Shown here: positions 63,168 through 64,000 of the stretch, in pieces | Position numbering within the stretch: position 1 is the first letter of the stretch | Layout: every line of letters begins with the position of its first letter | DNA from: Asticcacaulis benevestitus DSM 16100 = ATCC BAA-896 | GTDB lineage: Bacteria > Pseudomonadota > Alphaproteobacteria > Caulobacterales > Caulobacteraceae | DNA: 64,000 nucleotides | Assembly: GCF_000376105.1 (NCBI RefSeq) | Contig: NZ_AQWM01000003.1 | Span: 124,001 to 188,000 of the forward strand | Direction of reading: 5' to 3' | Notes under the pieces: model-generated | Told to the model about the DNA's origin: nothing | The model's input: the letters and a program-made list of their open reading frames with translations, nothing else | Database searches by the model: none | Made by a program: the position numbers and the translations under genes

Positions 63168-64000
63168 ATGCGTTATCCGGCCTGTTTAATCGTCCTTGCC
63201 GCCAGCCTTGCCTTTCCGGCTCTCGCTCAGGATAATGCCGACATCGAAGCCCTCAAGGCGGCGGTGACGCAAAACGCCGATCCGGATTATCATGTCCTGC
63301 CATTGGCGCTTGAAGAGAGCGGCAAGATGCTCCAGCATTTTACCCAGACCAAGAGCACCACACGCGGCAGTGTCACCCAAAGCGGCACCGGCACGGCGGA
63401 TTACAGCCTTGTCTATGCGCAGACTGAAGATGGCTACCGCGTCACCAAGACCCTGCTCAAGTTCGCGATCTCCGATGTCACCGATCCGGCCATCAAAGAG
63501 GGTATGAAGGACCCGGCCGCGGCGAAGATGATGGAAAACCTGACCTCCGCCCTGTCGCCGCTCAGCTACAGCGCCGATGAAAGCCTGTCACCGGTCCTGA
63601 TCGAGGACTGGGAAGGCACGAAGGCGCGCGTCATGAAGGCCGTGAACGACATGGCGGCGAGTGTCGGTGCCTCGCCTCAGGAAGCCGCGCAACTCAAACA
63701 AGCCATGAATGCCGTCTATGGCCAGCTCACGCCGGAAACCGCCACCGGCATGTTCCTTGAAACCGATCGCATGATGGCGCTGCCGCACAATATCGGCCTA
63801 AGCCTGAACAAGCCGATCACCGCCACCAGCCAGATCCAGATGCCGCTGGGCGGTCAGCCGATCGACGCTCAGGTAAGCATCGCCCTCATAAGCTGGAATG
63901 ATGCCGGCAATACGGCGCATGTCAGCTATGACTACGCCCCGACACCGGAGTCATTGAAGACCTACCTTACCACCTTCCTGCCCACATTCATGAAACAGGC
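63168..64000 (+). CDS. Secreted protein of unknown function (partial)
   Basis: 277 residues are visible and the frame is open to the window end. The start ATG has GGGGA upstream. Signal peptide MRYPACLIVLAASLAFPALA-QDN ends at residue 20 or so. The mature part has repeated polar strands (GSVTQSGTGTADYSLVYAQTEDGYRVTKTLL) and helices (KEGMKDPAAAKMMENL). There are no cysteines after the signal. No family recognised. It probably has its own promoter, since the repeat element separates it from the alpha-E gene. Confidence 0.7.
   Translation, partial: MRYPACLIVLAASLAFPALAQDNADIEALKAAVTQNADPDYHVLPLALEESGKMLQHFTQTKSTTRGSVTQSGTGTADYSLVYAQTEDGYRVTKTLLKFAISDVTDPAIKEGMKDPAAAKMMENLTSALSPLSYSADESLSPVLIEDWEGTKARVMKAVNDMAASVGASPQEAAQLKQAMNAVYGQLTPETATGMFLETDRMMALPHNIGLSLNKPITATSQIQMPLGGQPIDAQVSIALISWNDAGNTAHVSYDYAPTPESLKTYLTTFLPTFMKQ

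Overview
The window looks like chromosomal DNA from an alphaproteobacterium of the order Caulobacterales (Asticcacaulis/Caulobacter type). The evidence is GC-rich coding DNA, a CpdR-type cell-cycle response regulator at 49917-50273, a mur/fts gene block led by mraZ-rsmH with a class A RNase P RNA beside it, a split MetH under an ArsR-methyltransferase (SahR-like) regulator, and frequent ATGA/TGATG stop-start overlaps. The genus is inference. No phage, transposase or CRISPR array was seen.

Layout. 1-4.9 kb: tail of a large coiled-coil/Pro-Ala-rich protein, an enolase-superfamily racemase, an MFS transporter broken by one in-frame stop, prolyl aminopeptidase and a small zinc-ribbon membrane protein. 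4.9-30 kb: folP, then a division and cell wall (dcw) cluster on the minus strand, read as mraZ-rsmH-ftsL-ftsI-murE-(secreted protein)-murF-mraY-murD-(FIST chemoreceptor)-ftsW-murG-(AI-2E family permease)-murC-murB. It is broken by opposite-strand cargo: a small membrane protein, an ABC transporter operon and a ParDE toxin-antitoxin pair. ftsQ, ftsA and ftsZ are absent, and the only ddl-like gene seen lies 33 kb from murB. 30.3-35.7 kb: rnpB, an L,D-transpeptidase/amidase pair, a TerB-DnaJ protein and a second toxin-antitoxin pair. 35.8-43.8 kb: a compact minus-strand operon sahR-metF-metH(N)-ddl-DUF4259-DUF4259-DUF6882-metH(C), with a 26-bp perfect palindrome next to the sahR start. 43.9-55 kb: mostly single genes (DUF983, M20 peptidase, SIMPL protein, patatin, Sel1 proteins, aquaporin, tRNA-Val, cpdR, N-formylglutamate amidohydrolase, DUF599, pyrophosphatase, DUF1508).

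55-63 kb holds the most unusual system: a divergent cluster with a 1100-residue transglutaminase-DUF2126 protein on one side and, on the other, a class II amidotransferase-like/transglutaminase fusion, a circularly permuted ATP-grasp protein and an alpha-E protein. This is a known but functionally unresolved amide-bond-forming and peptide-processing neighbourhood. Here the amidotransferase-like domain seems to lack its N-terminal nucleophilic cysteine, and the best ribosome-binding site points to an ATG in a different frame. The window ends inside a secreted protein gene preceded by a perfect 9-bp-arm inverted repeat.

Functional links: most of 5-30 kb builds lipid II and the septal wall, with turnover enzymes at 31-32.5 kb. 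The 36-44 kb operon recycles S-adenosylhomocysteine to methionine but also carries a D-Ala-D-Ala ligase and three putative immunity-type proteins.
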